In this document: one piece after another, positions 35,771 through 46,913 of the stretch
Position numbering within the stretch: position 1 is the first letter of the stretch
Layout: the number at the start of each line of letters is the position of its first letter
Source: Limanda limanda
Taxonomy: Eukaryota; Chordata; Actinopteri; Pleuronectiformes; Pleuronectidae
NCBI RefSeq assembly: GCF_963576545.1
Contig: NC_083648.1
Location: 11,976,739-12,040,738 of the forward strand
Direction: 5' to 3'
Length of the DNA: 64,000 bases
Notes under the pieces: generated by a model
Databases searched by the model: none
Told to the model about the DNA's origin: nothing
The model's input: the letters and a program-made list of their open reading frames with translations, nothing else
Translations under genes and position numbers: made by a program

Positions 35771-38700
35771 TCATCAGGCAGTTTATTCCAGAGAGCAGCA
35801 TCATAAGCCGTATTCAGACATGACCTCCGGGTAAAATCCAGAGAATTGGCTACGGAGTTTACCCAGAGTTTGCCTTTGACACATGCACATCACAGCGGGA
35901 GGTTCTCTGCACAGACGTGTGCACAGCAGCATCTATAGCGTGTTTAGAGGACTGACATGTATGACTGTGCAGATTTGGTGCAGATTGATTGAGTGTGAGT
36001 GGATTATCGGGCGCTCGGCGTGGTTCTGTTCCCTGCTGAGCGCAGTTCTAATGTTTGCTTCACTCAGGACCGCCAGCCCGAACCAGGAACTCAAACGAAG
36101 CTGTCCTCTGTCATCGCACGGCTTTACGTTTAATTTTGAACGCTAATGCGAAACAGATCAGGTTGGTCGAGCCTGACAGTGATTGAGCCAAACACTGGGA
36201 GCTCAGAGCCTGTCACCGCAGTCGGCCGCCGCACCGCCCTGTTAAAGTTCACAGAATATCAATAAAGCGTAGAAACATGGTAATCAAGTTTCACACTCTA
36301 CACACAGTATAGACTGCGACCAATTTCCAGTGGCGGTTGCGAGCGGAGCCGGCGGCGCTCAATGGCAATAGTGTTTTAATCACTCTGTCACAGAGCTGAG
36401 GCCGGTTTTAAGAGCACAGCGAGACATGATGAATGATGGGCCCGGGCCCGGCAACAACTGGTGGAGTCTGCAGTGTTGCTATGATGCTCCGATGGAAAAG
36501 GCTGATTAGTGGCATCTGGGAGGATGATTAATTGATGCAAACACATTTCAATTTAACGGCTCTTTGATCAATTATTAATGAACAGGCTCCCCCACCTCCT
36601 CCACCTCCTCCAACCCACCCTCCTTCACTTCTCTCCCTTCTTTTATTATGTACAACTTCAATTAACAGCCTCTCGGCTTTGACCTATCGCTGCCCTCTCC
36701 AACGCTGGAACTGTGCAAGCGTGTGTGTCTCAGTGAGCGAAGAAACTTCACACACATTCACACACACGCAGGGAGAAATAATCCACTTTCACATGGAGGG
36801 CGGGGCTTAACGCCGAGTGAGGATGGCTGTAAATGAAGGTTTCAGAACATTCATGCGTGCCTACGGAGAGGAAGAGCCATTGAGTGCTGGTTAATTTCAA
36901 CCTTGTGATGTTTCCACGAAGCGGACGACTGCTCCTCCGAACTGGAATTCAAATTCAACAAAGAGAGTGATTCCTCGTTCGGGGACGTTTATTTGTCACA
37001 TCGCCGCAAAAGCTGTAAAGTGAAGCGCACGTTCACTCGGAGAACTGAGAGGGAGAGCGCTCGTGAATGTGCTGCCGGTAAATCGGAAACTGTCGCCCTC
37101 GAGGCATCACTGCCTACCTTGTAATCTCACGTCGTGTGGACTGACGGTGAAAAGAAAAGAGCAAGTAATCAAAGAAAAGAGACAGATTAAGGATTGTCGC
37201 TGAGGCCTCACTGGTGAAATAGTTCCAGTAAAGTTGTTTGGTTCATTGGTGTTTCTGATTGGCCAGTAGCTATGAATAACACCTGAAATTGGGAGGAACC
37301 TGAAACCACGAGGAGCCCTTTAATGACCGTGTTTGCACTTACTCCTCCGCGAAGGTCGTACTGCATTAGAAAATGGAATATTTAAGAGGATTGAATCAAT
37401 TTGGTTTATGCAGCAGACAGGATTATTACAGTTCAGATCAATCGCTTGTGCATCGCAAATTAATTGTGATTGAGTTTAGAACAAAGGGCCCTTGCAATAC
37501 TAATCAAGCTCTTTTGATTCAAGGTTTCCACGGCATCACTCACAGCTCTTATGTTCGTGCTGCTTAAGAGGTTGCCTCCATTTTTTTTATCAAAGTTAAG
37601 AAAAAAAATCATCTGTAGCTGAGAACACTTTGAAATCCATTTTGGTAAAAGGGCAAATGATGCCTTCCATATCCTTTTATTGCAGTCATCTCTCCTTTTA
37701 CTGGTATGTTTACTCTGAGGGAAATGCTCTCTACCCCCTCACCCTTCCCACTATAAATAATTCATTAAGGAGCCGGGGATAACAGGGGTATAAAGAAAAA
37801 ATATATGTATTGCTAGTGATCTGGGAGGAAAGCCAAAGGATATATCAGACACAATTATGGGGAAAGGGGAGAATAATTCCTCGCATGTACTCTTTGGCCC
37901 CACTTGTCCCTTTGGCTCTGTTCTCGGCTCCTCTAGCCGGTGTGGACGGGTGCATTAAGACACACAGGTGGAGTGATCGGGGGGGAAAGTGACCCTCTGC
38001 TCTCAACACTGGCGCAGAGCTGCAGAACATCAGGCTAAGCCACTTTGACTCTCCCGGCTCTCTTAATTGCTCGGTGAACCTGGCTGCAGCATCGAGCCGC
38101 CTGACTTACTGGTCCCCGGAGAGTGTATTAGGAGTGCTCTGTCCAGCTAATCGCCTTCTTTGTCCCCCATCATCGCCACACAGTTTGTCCACACATAGCG
38201 ACAGGCCACTCATGATGACAGTGGCCCCCCTCACCTTTTCTCTCCTGCTCCCCAGGTCCCCGATCGCTATCTTATTTCCTCCACGCGTTGGCACCGCAGA
38301 GCGCAGCTGATGAAAGGAAATTGCACTCTATCTTTGCTAAAGTAATGAAAATATTCAGCATGGAATCCTCTTTAACAAAATAAACACTTAAATGAGTCCT
38401 ACACTTAAAACACTCTGGCATTTTTTTGTTTTTTTTCCGCATTTATATGACTTGCTCTCGTCTGTAAAAGCCACAATCAACATTCAAGGACACCTGTAAT
38501 TCGATTTATAAAGACCGCTGTGGTCAGAGTGCTCTTGTATATATAAAGAGGTTTCCAAAAGGTTTACTGTTGATTTTCTCTTCGCTTTTGGATATTTTTT
38601 GTAACTTTACACAACCCATTGAAAGGGTGACACACAAAGGTGAATGCTCTGCAGAGAATGTGACAAATTAGAACCAGCTTTATGTGGAGAGAGCAAAATG

Positions 38701-39223
38701 TCTCATCAGTATCCTGATATTTTAATGTCGTTTCTTGATCGTGATCAAAATGTACAAGGTTGGAAGTGCGTGTCCGCTGTTAGGTAGAATACCAACACTT
38801 ATTTACAGAGTAATCTGTCATTAAATCTTCTGTGGCACCGTCCAAGCATCCCAGCGACATCACAACAGTGTCAAGTGTTGCTGCTCAAAGTGACAATCCA
38901 GAGGAAAAACATATTTATCTTATGGGAGTCACTCAAGGCAAAAAGCTGCAGTGAGAAGAGCTGAAATCCCAACACGACTAGAGGCGACTTTTTTGAAGTT
39001 GTGATAAAACATTATTTTATGGTGCGTTAAGCTGACTTTGCGAACTGGTGGAGCTTTTTCCCCCCCAACAAGGAGGAGCTGAAAATGCATATCCATGAAA
39101 TATAGTTACACCACATTTCCTATAACCTCGGTTCATTTTCAAGAGTTTATTGACTTTTGAATGACTTATTTCATCTGCTAGCCCTTTGGTTTGGATTAAA
39201 TCTGACGACTAAGTTACTAAGTA
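35771..39223. other. Intergenic, repeat-poor block, candidate regulatory DNA
   Basis: About 3.4 kb with almost no recognisable repeats. It includes the complex segments 36290-36720, 36780-37140 and 37335-37570. No coding exon recognised. Confidence 0.4.
37335..37570. promoter_or_regulatory. Candidate conserved non-coding element with SOX/TCF-like site
   Basis: Complex, repeat-free sequence with AAATTAATTGTGATTG, an AGAACAAAGG word (37478-37487, consistent with SOX or TCF/LEF binding) and repeated TTGATT/AATCAA words. An open frame (37373-37567) spans it but has no protein features. One of the most enhancer-like stretches in the window; untested. Confidence 0.35.
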
Positions 39224-39748
39224 TTAAAGGGACTCTTACCTTTGTTGCATTTGAGAATTACAGCACATTCAAATCATCCCGCCTTCCTCAATGCCCCACC
39301 CCCTCGTTCCCATCCGTGGTGTTTTAAACTTTTGTTTTTCCCCCTGGGAGCGGCTGTTTCAGTACGCCGTCGACCACTTTGGTCTGCCATTGTCAGTCGC
39401 TACGGTCGATACGGTCGCTACTCGCTACTGTCTGCCGTGGAATCAAAACAAACCCTATAGTTGAGGACGCGCCTTGATGACGCGGGCCCGAATGCACCAC
39501 AAGAAGCAGACGAGCTTCCTGTCTGTTTCCATGCAGCAAACAGACAGGTCTGTCGGCCAATAAGGTCCTTCGGTCCGAAGAATTTTATTGGTTGAAGTTT
39601 TCACTAAATATTACGAGAGTGAAATAATTGTTTGTTTTAACTCCTGGTGGGTCTGTCTTGCATTTTAGAGTGTCATTACCTTATTAATACCAATTTAACC
39701 TTATCCACAAAAAGTGTAAAAATGCAACAAAGGTAAGAGTCCCTTTAA
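39224..39748. mobile_element. TTAA MITE with perfect 29-bp terminal inverted repeats
   Basis: The left end 39224-39252 begins TTAAAGGGACTCTTACCTTT. The right end 39720-39748 is its exact reverse complement over all 29 bases, counting the outer TTAA on each side (39224-39227, 39745-39748). The ~525-bp interior has no transposase. It includes a GC-rich patch with TACGGTCGATACGGTCGCTAC and an 11-bp-stem hairpin (39518-39548). TTAA duplication fits piggyBac or Kolobok mobilisation; the superfamily is inferred. Confidence 0.9.
39518..39548. repeat. Perfect hairpin inside the MITE
   Basis: CCTGTCTGTTT (39518-39528) and AAACAGACAGG (39538-39548) are perfect reverse complements around a 9-base loop. 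Confidence 0.9.
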
Positions 39749-39824
39749 TCAAAAAACAGACCTATTGTGAACGGTAAGATCCAGATGACAGGACCTATAA
39801 ACAGCATATGTAAGCCTTTTATGC

Positions 39825-40375
39825 CGAACTACTGAAAACATCCAGTGGGTGGAGGTAATATGTTTTGGGATTGTCCGTCTCTTCCATTCTTATAAACATG
39901 ATATCTGAACGATGCCTTGAGGTTCAAATTTGGTTCAAACGTTGATCTACAATCAAGGATGAACTGATTAGGGTTTAGATTTGGGATGTCGAAGCTCAAA
40001 GGTGAGGGTGGCCTCACAAATCCTTGTTTTTCCTTGAGAACATGCTATCTTCAAAACACTTCAATAATCCGGAAATATAAATTTGGCCCCAATCACTTTC
40101 CCAGTGATTAGAGTTAGTCGGTCAAGGGTCGAAGGTCAATGTTTTTGGCCTCTTGAACATAATATCTCAAGTCCGTCTTTAGGGATTTTAATACAAAAAT
40201 TTTAGTCAATTGGACAAAAAAAAAATCACTGATTAAGTTTCAGTAGTTTCAAGGTCACAGTTAGTTGACATTATTCTGAATGCAATATGTCATGAACACC
40301 TGAAGGGAGTCAAACTGCCCTGGTGGGCGGAGGCATGCAACTGCAGGCTGGTAATTCTAGTTATCTGTGTGATTC
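39825..40375 (+). repeat. Dispersed fish repeat with ATATCT...CTTGAGG modules
   Basis: Modules such as AACATGATATCTGAACGATGCCTTGAGGTTCAAATTTGG recur in diverged form (GAACATAATATCTCAAG near 40156). It ends GAGTCAAACTGCCCTGGTGGGCGGAGGCATGCAA. This ending and the GGTCAAGGGTCGAAGGTCAA words are signatures of a very common percomorph repeat. Confidence 0.7.
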
Positions 40376-40850
40376 TGTGTTTGAAGCCAAAGCTAGAACA
40401 ACAAACATTCAGTGTCATTGAAATATTAACTGGGTATGAACATCTCCAAGACTACAACCTCTATCTGATGAAACATCATAAGATGTGACTTGACAGGCCT
40501 GTCACTAAACCCCCTTCCCCCCTTCCCCCCCAGCAGTCATATCCTCACAGCTGCAGCTATAGATTCCTGTCACGTACTGGCCAAACTGTAACAAGAGAGA
40601 CACATGTTTTTAAAGAGTTTAAATAATTCTGTTTTATTACTTTTCTGGACCTAGAGCTCAAAGAGCACAACACAAATGAGGAGGCTCATTAGCTTACTAC
40701 ATGCAGTAGTAGTAGGGAAAATATTCCGATAACTTTACTACCCACTGTGTAGTATTTCCAAAAATAAACTGTCACTAGCTGGAAATGAGGAGGCTGCTTT
40801 TGTTCTGCTCTGTCAGACATCGAGATCCCATTGTTTCAGATTTTACTTGG

Positions 40851-40854
<4 letters not shown>
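40376..40854. other. Intergenic, no gene seen
   Basis: Short unique-looking stretch with a C-rich patch (40509-40530). Confidence 0.5.

Positions 40855-40922
<68 letters not shown>
40855..40922. repeat. (TG)34 microsatellite
   Basis: Sixty-eight bases of uninterrupted TG, the longest simple repeat in the window. It sits directly 5' of R2-related sequence. Confidence 0.95.
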
Positions 40923-40923
<1 letters not shown>

Positions 40924-41470
40924 TAACTGTGCTCCCACTCTCATTGTAAACTGCATTATGTGCAGAATGAGGATGGAGAGATTGACAGGTGCAGCAACAG
41001 TATCTACATGGGTGGGACTTAATAAACAGTTCATTTTAAATGCCCCTTACTAAAATCAAGACTGATGGATTTTTGTACAAGATGAAATCGTTCCTAGTTT
41101 AAATCATTGGGATCCGACAGTATCACAGTAAGAGAGTGACACTGTGTCTAATTGTGAATGATGAATATACAATCATAGACCGTGTATAAAGATGGACAAA
41201 ATGAGAGACAAAAGATCTGGATCGCCCCCTGGTGCCTGGCTGCAGTATTTGTTTTAGACCCTGCCTCCTCTATGTTAGCAAATGGGACATGAACCAACCT
41301 AAAAAAGTCAGACAAAACTTCAAATATATTATCGCAAAGTGTTATTTGATGCTACACAAGATGGAAACGTATTGATTGACGGCTGAGACTGCCTAGCAAT
41401 TGTTCAAGCTCATATAGCGTTGGGACCTCACTACTCAGGCTCCAAATTATGTAAAAAAAAACAAGATGGC
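40923..41470 (+). repeat. Dispersed repeat family R2, copy
   Basis: GCTCCCACTCTCATTGTAAA and GATTGACAGGTGCAGCAACAG (40931-41001) match 44391-44458. TAGACCGTGTATAAAGATGG (41175) and ATCGCCCCCTGGTGCCTGGC match the R2 core, followed by CTCCTCTATGTTAGCAAATGG and GGGACATGAACCAACCTAAA. The module order differs from the copy at 44299. Confidence 0.75.
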
Positions 41471-42333
41471 GGCACAATGTTAGGAAGTGGAGACAGTATA
41501 TTCAATTTATAATTCGAAGCTTTGTATAACCTCCAAAGTTTCCTATAAAAAGGTAAAAACTCAGTCCAAACTGACTTAGATAACCACACCATTGATTTAA
41601 AGTTGCAGTTTGCTGTCTCAGTAAGTGAAGCCCACTCATATTATCCCTCATGTTGGTTTTAAAAAGAGCAGGGGATGATTTGAGGAAATAAAATAGTTAA
41701 TCTTGCCGTCCTGCATCGTGGCACTATGGCAGAATGAAAAGCTTAAGAGCTGCACATAAACAGTTTCACACAGTTTTCATTAACATGGATTATGCTTAGC
41801 GCAGAAACATTTTTTACTGGTGTAAATCCGGAGCAAGAGACCAGAGAATGAATAAAGTCCTCATTTGTCTGCTGAAGTTGTAAACATGGCTCAAACCTTT
41901 TTGCTGGAATCGGTCGACGACCTGCTGCTCGTTGCTGATCCACAGAGATGATAAGATTCTGGGATGCTTTGAAGATTACAGGACAAATTCAGCGTTCAGG
42001 ATGAAAGCTGCTCTGTGCAAATGACCTTAGTTGCGTTTTATATTCAACGACATCTGCCCTTTCGCGTGAGCTATGAATCACCTGGGACCTGACCTTTAAA
42101 AACAATGGGATATTTACCCAAAGGAAGGCGTTGGCATATTATCAGTGGTGAGGCCATGAAATTATCTCCATACAGTATCATAATGTCTGAAGGTATTACG
42201 AGGAGGATAACGACCATGTCAATAACCCTTTAAATGGTTACATCTGGCAACTTTAATGCATAGCCGCTGACAGTTTTGTTTCATATATCCATCTTTCTCT
42301 GTACAGCATTACCTTCTCACAGTAGATGTTTAT
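41471..42333. other. Intergenic, no gene seen
   Basis: Unique-looking; possibly includes diverged R2 tail in the first 150 bases. Confidence 0.4.
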
Positions 42334-42705
42334 CTTAGACTGTATATAAAGATGGACGACATGACATCTCTCCAAAAGCAAAGCCAGAGTATCTCTATCG
42401 CCACCTGGTGGCTGGCTGTGCTTAACAAATAAATAAACAGTCATAAAAACAAAAGCAAGAAAGAAACGGTGAAAGAAATGTTATCTTGACTACCACAACG
42501 ACAAAACACTAGAATAAAGAAAAATATAAAATTTGTTTAAATACTAAGTCTTCTCCATGTTAATGGATGGGACTTGGACCAAATGAAAAAGTAAAAGTAC
42601 AGTAACATTTTTCCTGAAAGGTGGTTTCTGTCATTCAGGTAGTTCTTATCACATCGATGTATGTTCATGTGTTTTTCCCGGTATTTTTGGTTTTAATTAG
42701 TTACA
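42334..42705 (+). repeat. Dispersed repeat family R2, split copy
   Basis: CTTAGACTGTATATAAAGAT through ATCGCCACCTGGTGGCTGGC (42334-42417). About 120 unrelated bases follow, then TCTCCATGTTAATGGATGGG, GACTTGGACCAAATGAAAAAG and a TTTCTGTCATTC...GTAGTTCTTATCAC tail (42548-42705). Confidence 0.75.
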
Positions 42706-43419
42706 GGGCAGTGCTTCTATTGAGTGCGTGTGTTGACGTCATCTCGCTACCGCAGCTCGAACCTCCTCACTATGCAGACTCTGTCTCCAATGATGACGAA
42801 TGGTGGTGTTCGGGGTATTTTACTTTAATATCTTGGTAGTGGGGGTGCCTGATAGTTCACCTGGTATCTTGGGCGCTTGCTAACGGAGGCTCCGAGTTCT
42901 CTTGCAGCAGCCGCAGGTTCTGTTTCGACCCGGCCATTTGCTATGTCGTCCCCCATTCGCTGCTCTGTACTTTTATTTAAAAAAGAAAGAGGAAAAAGAG
43001 GGTTTCTATTCATTCGCGTTTAAAATGGACCCTCCCTCGCTCAGACAAACACGTGCCACAAACATCCCATTGAAATGTGCTAAAATGTTGCCTTTAAATG
43101 AGCATGACGTCAGTGGAAGACAAAGTCGTTAGAGGAAAACAGGGACGCAATTACTGGCAGCTTCTTAGTGTACAATACGCCGTTGCCACTTTTCATTCCC
43201 GTCTTTGTCGAGCTAAGAGCACTGTTGATAATGTCTGCCAGCGCAAAGTGCTCTTTGTGCTTTTTGTATGAGGCTGCGCTTAGTATCAACAGTGTTAATG
43301 AAGACACTCTCCATGCACATTGCCACACATCACTAATACATTTTTATGAGGGATTTGCCTCTCCCATCCCTGTGTGGTTTTCCGTCTGTCTCTTTGTATT
43401 TCATTCTTTCGTCGCTTCC

Positions 43420-43508
43420 CTCCCTTCTCTTCCGCTCTCTTCCTCCTCCTCCTCTCTCTCCCGCCCCGTCTCTCAATTCTCCCTCTTTTGGTCTCTCTCT
43501 CTCCGCTG
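43420..43508. repeat. Pyrimidine-rich (CT/CCT) tract
   Basis: Almost purely C and T, with CTCCTCCTC and CTCTCTCT sub-runs. Confidence 0.8.
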
Positions 43509-43524
43509 GCATCAAAGAGCTACG

Positions 43525-43690
43525 TAACCTGAAATGAATGCATGTGTTAATCACCATCTCCGAAGAATTAAATGATCTCCAACCACTCTGACAATTCATG
43601 TGCAAAGGAGAGCTCTCAGTATTCATAAGCACGGTGCTGAGCATTTACATGGATAACAGTGTCAAAACATTAAGTAGGAGGTTCAGAGAA
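43525..43690. promoter_or_regulatory. Candidate conserved non-coding element
   Basis: Complex repeat-free sequence with ATGAATGCATGTGTTAATCACC, AAGAATTAAATGATC, GACAATTCATGTGCAAAGG and ATTCATAAGCACG words. Inference from appearance. Confidence 0.28.
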
Positions 43691-44298
43691 AATGGCTCAT
43701 GCTGGAGATCAAAACCTCTCAGTGTTCCGTTTGAACTGGTTTCCCCCCCGACGTCTCCGTTTCAGTCTGGAAAGGCATTTCTAAACTGAGAAAAATACCA
43801 AAACGCGCTACTTATTACATTAATTTCAATTGATTGTCTGTCCCTTCTACTTTTCTCCATCCAGTGACTTTGTGTGAGTCATTGAAAAACAATTCAACAG
43901 AAACATTCAGACCAAACACTGGCATCAAACTAGTTAGATAATCAGCGATGCCCTCGGGAGTTGTAAGAGTGCTAAGATAAACAACAAGCCTCTACACTCA
44001 CATAGTGTAGTTTTACGAAGATGACAATGTAAATATGCACCACAGTAAAAAACATTCCACATATGTCATTGGATTTTTAAAGCGATAGGTTGAGGATAAC
44101 AGGTTAGAAACTTTATAATTATATGGCAGCAAACTTTGTCAACAATTCTGACCTGCAGCGGAAACAGATGTTTATTTAATCCACCTGATTTATTTAAACC
44201 ACATATTTAATCTCATCCTTTAGCTCCGTTTTATGGTCTCGAGTCGATTCTGACAAAATTATTTGGCTCTTTACCAGGTTAACTCCACCATGTTCAGC

Positions 44299-45075
44299 CA
44301 TAAACTGTATATAAACATGGACAAAATGACAGTTTCCCAAAAGTGAAACCAAAGTACCTTGATCGCCAACTAGTGGCTCGCTGCAGTATGCTCCCACTCT
44401 CATTGTAAAGTGCATTAAATGCAGAGTGAAAATGGAAAATATTGACAGGTGAAGCAACACTATATATGGGGGCAGGACTTAGCAAATCTGAAAAAGACTA
44501 ATAATTACAGTGCAAGTTGAAATAGTTCATAGTTTATGAAGAGTGATTCTGTGGGTGATTGAGAGAGATGCATATCCAAATCATGACAACACAGCCCCAT
44601 AAAAGAGTGAAGCCAAACCTTTTATGCCGCCTGATGTCTGGCAAAAAGTTTAGTCAAATAGTTTTTTCTCCAAGATGGCTTCTGTCATTTTGTAGTTCTT
44701 ATCACCCTGAAGTATTTCTAATTAAGTCTGGTGGTAATTAGTTATAAAAATCAGGGTGAAACGTCAGGATTGACTTGCAGTTGGGCAGGACTTAGCAAAT
44801 CTGAAAAAGACTGATAATTACTATGCAAGTTGAAATAGTTCATAGTTTAAAAGTGTGAAGCCAAACCTTTAAAAAATCTGGCTGTTAGTGGATATGACAT
44901 GGACCAAATTAAAAAAGCCAAAGCACAAGTCAGATTGAATTTTCTCCAAGATGGCTTCTGTCATTTTGTAGTTCTTATCAAACAGAGGTTTATCTGAAGA
45001 AGTGTGGTTGTAATTAGTGATAAAAATCAGGGTGAAACGTCATGATTGACTTGCAGTTGGTCAAGCTTGTGTATT
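44299..45075 (+). repeat. Dispersed repeat family R2 with internal tandem duplication
   Basis: Core TAAACTGTATATAAACATGG to GATCGCCAACTAGTGGCTCG, then GCTCCCACTCTCATTGTAAA. Two blocks are then repeated in tandem. GGGCAGGACTTAGCAAATCT starts at 44470 and 44783. CTCCAAGATGGCTTCTGTCA starts at 44668 and 44944, and each copy runs on to AGGGTGAAACGTCA and GATTGACTTGCAGTTGG. Offsets are 313 and 276 bases, so one unit carries an indel. Confidence 0.85.
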
Positions 45076-46554
45076 TGTAGAACATTGCAAACACTGCTTC
45101 ATCCCCAGATTGCTATAAAGCTGACTGGGAGAAAATGGTGAACATTGTGGATCTTTACAGTCTATGTTCACCAGCTATCCACTGACATTGTCTTTCCTCT
45201 TACTTTTTTCTGCTCTACTAACACAGGCCTGAATAGATTCTACAAAACAAGATCTAAAGGAGGAACCTCACATTATCAGGACAACCACATTGTAGTCTTG
45301 TCTCTTTGTAAAATGACTGCGCTGCCCATGCTGTCCCCGTCTGGACCGTCACTTCTAAGGAACGCTGTCTGATCCATCCAAACCTTTTCAACAAGCAGCA
45401 AATTGAATTAAACCTGCAAGTACAATCACCCCAGACTTGGTACGTTTGGAAACCCTGTGATCTGTAAGATGGGGAATCTGCCCCTGACTTCCATCTCGCT
45501 GTGTGCAGACAGACGAGGATAAGTAAAGTCCTTAGAGTCGTTTCAGTCTTTCGTTTTTCTTTTTTTTTCCAGGGGCTCAGGAGGAGCTTCCCACCACAGG
45601 GCTCAACGTGAGATCACAGAGTTATGATACGAGGCTCTGAAGCATGTAACAAGTGGAAAATGGATTGATGGCGCTGTTTTCGCTCCTGGGTTTACATTGT
45701 TAGAACGACACTTATCATTTAGCAGTAGCAGCGGTAGGTAAACGAGAAGGAAGTATTTTTCTGATTTATGTAAATGGAGTTGTGGGAAAAGCAGGTGATA
45801 GCGTGCAACAGTGGAAATGTTTGCACCGTATGCTTTCAAATATTCTGCACCCAATGGATCCGTCGAGTAATTGAAAACTTGAATTGATTATGTCAATTCA
45901 GGATAGAGCATTAAGCCAAACTCTCTGCACGGATGAAGTGGTTTCATTTAGTCGAGGCAAGGATTTTTGTTATTGATAATTTTGTTCTTAAAAAGAGCAA
46001 CAGCGCCAAGAGAACTAGAGCAACAGCCGTTAAAGCAATCAACAAACTCTTCAGAAGAGAGTGAGAAGAAGAAAAAAAAAAGCTGGAAGAGAAAAAGGAC
46101 TCGAAAAGCTTCAGTAAATCTGCTGGCAGATGCAACGTTGGCATTTGATGCTGCAGTATTGGCAAAAAAAAAAAAAAAAAAGAATAAAGAGGAGGAAGAG
46201 AAATGAAATACTAGTAGTTGTAAAACACTGAAAAGGAAACGGTGAAGCTTCAAGGGGAGATAATGAGTGTAGGTGGATGTTGAAGACTGCAGAGCCCCCG
46301 TCAATTAGTGTGGAAGTCATTAAGCAATATGAAGCAGAGAAAGAGCATTGATGAAGCCAACCTCAGGTGTTGAATATCAGTCTTTATTTAAAAGGGTAAG
46401 ATTTTGGTCTTTAAAAACACATTTGATAATTGTCCCTTCATCACAATGTTATACGGCTGTGTGCATTCTCGTCTTTGTAGCACAACGGTCTTCTACTTCT
46501 GCATGGAACCAAATAACAGAACAGGAAGTGATTTGCATGCATCTAAAAATGTTT
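45076..46554. other. Intergenic, no gene seen
   Basis: Contains a purine/A-rich stretch (46060-46200) with an A18 run (46164-46181). No domains in the short open frames. Confidence 0.5.
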
Positions 46555-46645
46555 TATTTAGATAGAGGCCAATTCAATTTCATTCTTAAAGTGCCAATTC
46601 AAAACATACATTATCTCAAGGCACTGTGTATAGAGTAAGTTCTTT
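46555..46645 (+). repeat. Short fish repeat (CTCAAGGCACT type)
   Basis: TTATTTAGATAGAGGCCAATTC, AAGTGCCAATTCAAAACATA and TATCTCAAGGCACTGTGTATAGA match a common teleost repeat signature from memory. Confidence 0.5.
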
Positions 46646-46817
46646 TCTCAGTATGCGAAACCGGAAATGTATTCATTCCCATGGCAACCGCCGCAATCTC
46701 TGATGTTTTTCAAAACGTTAAAAAAATATAGCCTTATCTTGGACAGACCGTGTACTCTTTGTGCCACAGGAAGTTACCATAATTGCATTATGAAATTTTA
46801 ACCTAAATTTCATAAAT

Positions 46818-46913
46818 AACCCTAACCCTAACCCTAACCCTAACCCTAACCCTAACCCCTAACCCTAACCCTAACATAACCCTAACCCTAACCCTAACCC
46901 TAACCCCTACCCT
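46818..46913 (-). repeat. Interstitial telomeric repeat array
   Basis: About fifteen CCCTAA units (TTAGGG on the minus strand), with two CCCCTAA/CCCCTAC variants and one AACATAACCC interruption. The array is flanked by AT-rich unique sequence, not by a chromosome end. Confidence 0.95.

Larger units (their letters stand above)
42706..44298. other. Intergenic, mostly unique, candidate regulatory DNA
   Basis: A CT-rich tract (43420-43508) lies between two complex blocks at 43140-43330 and 43525-43690. No gene recognised. Confidence 0.4.

Noticed and set aside
35406..35834. 142-codon open frame
   Set aside because: It runs through an R2 copy and a SINE, so the frame is read-through of repeats.
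40855..41034. Open frames of alternating Cys-Val or His-Thr
   Set aside because: They are translations of the TG microsatellite.
46818..46913. Chromosome end
   Set aside because: Unique sequence continues for kilobases on both sides, so the telomeric repeat is interstitial.
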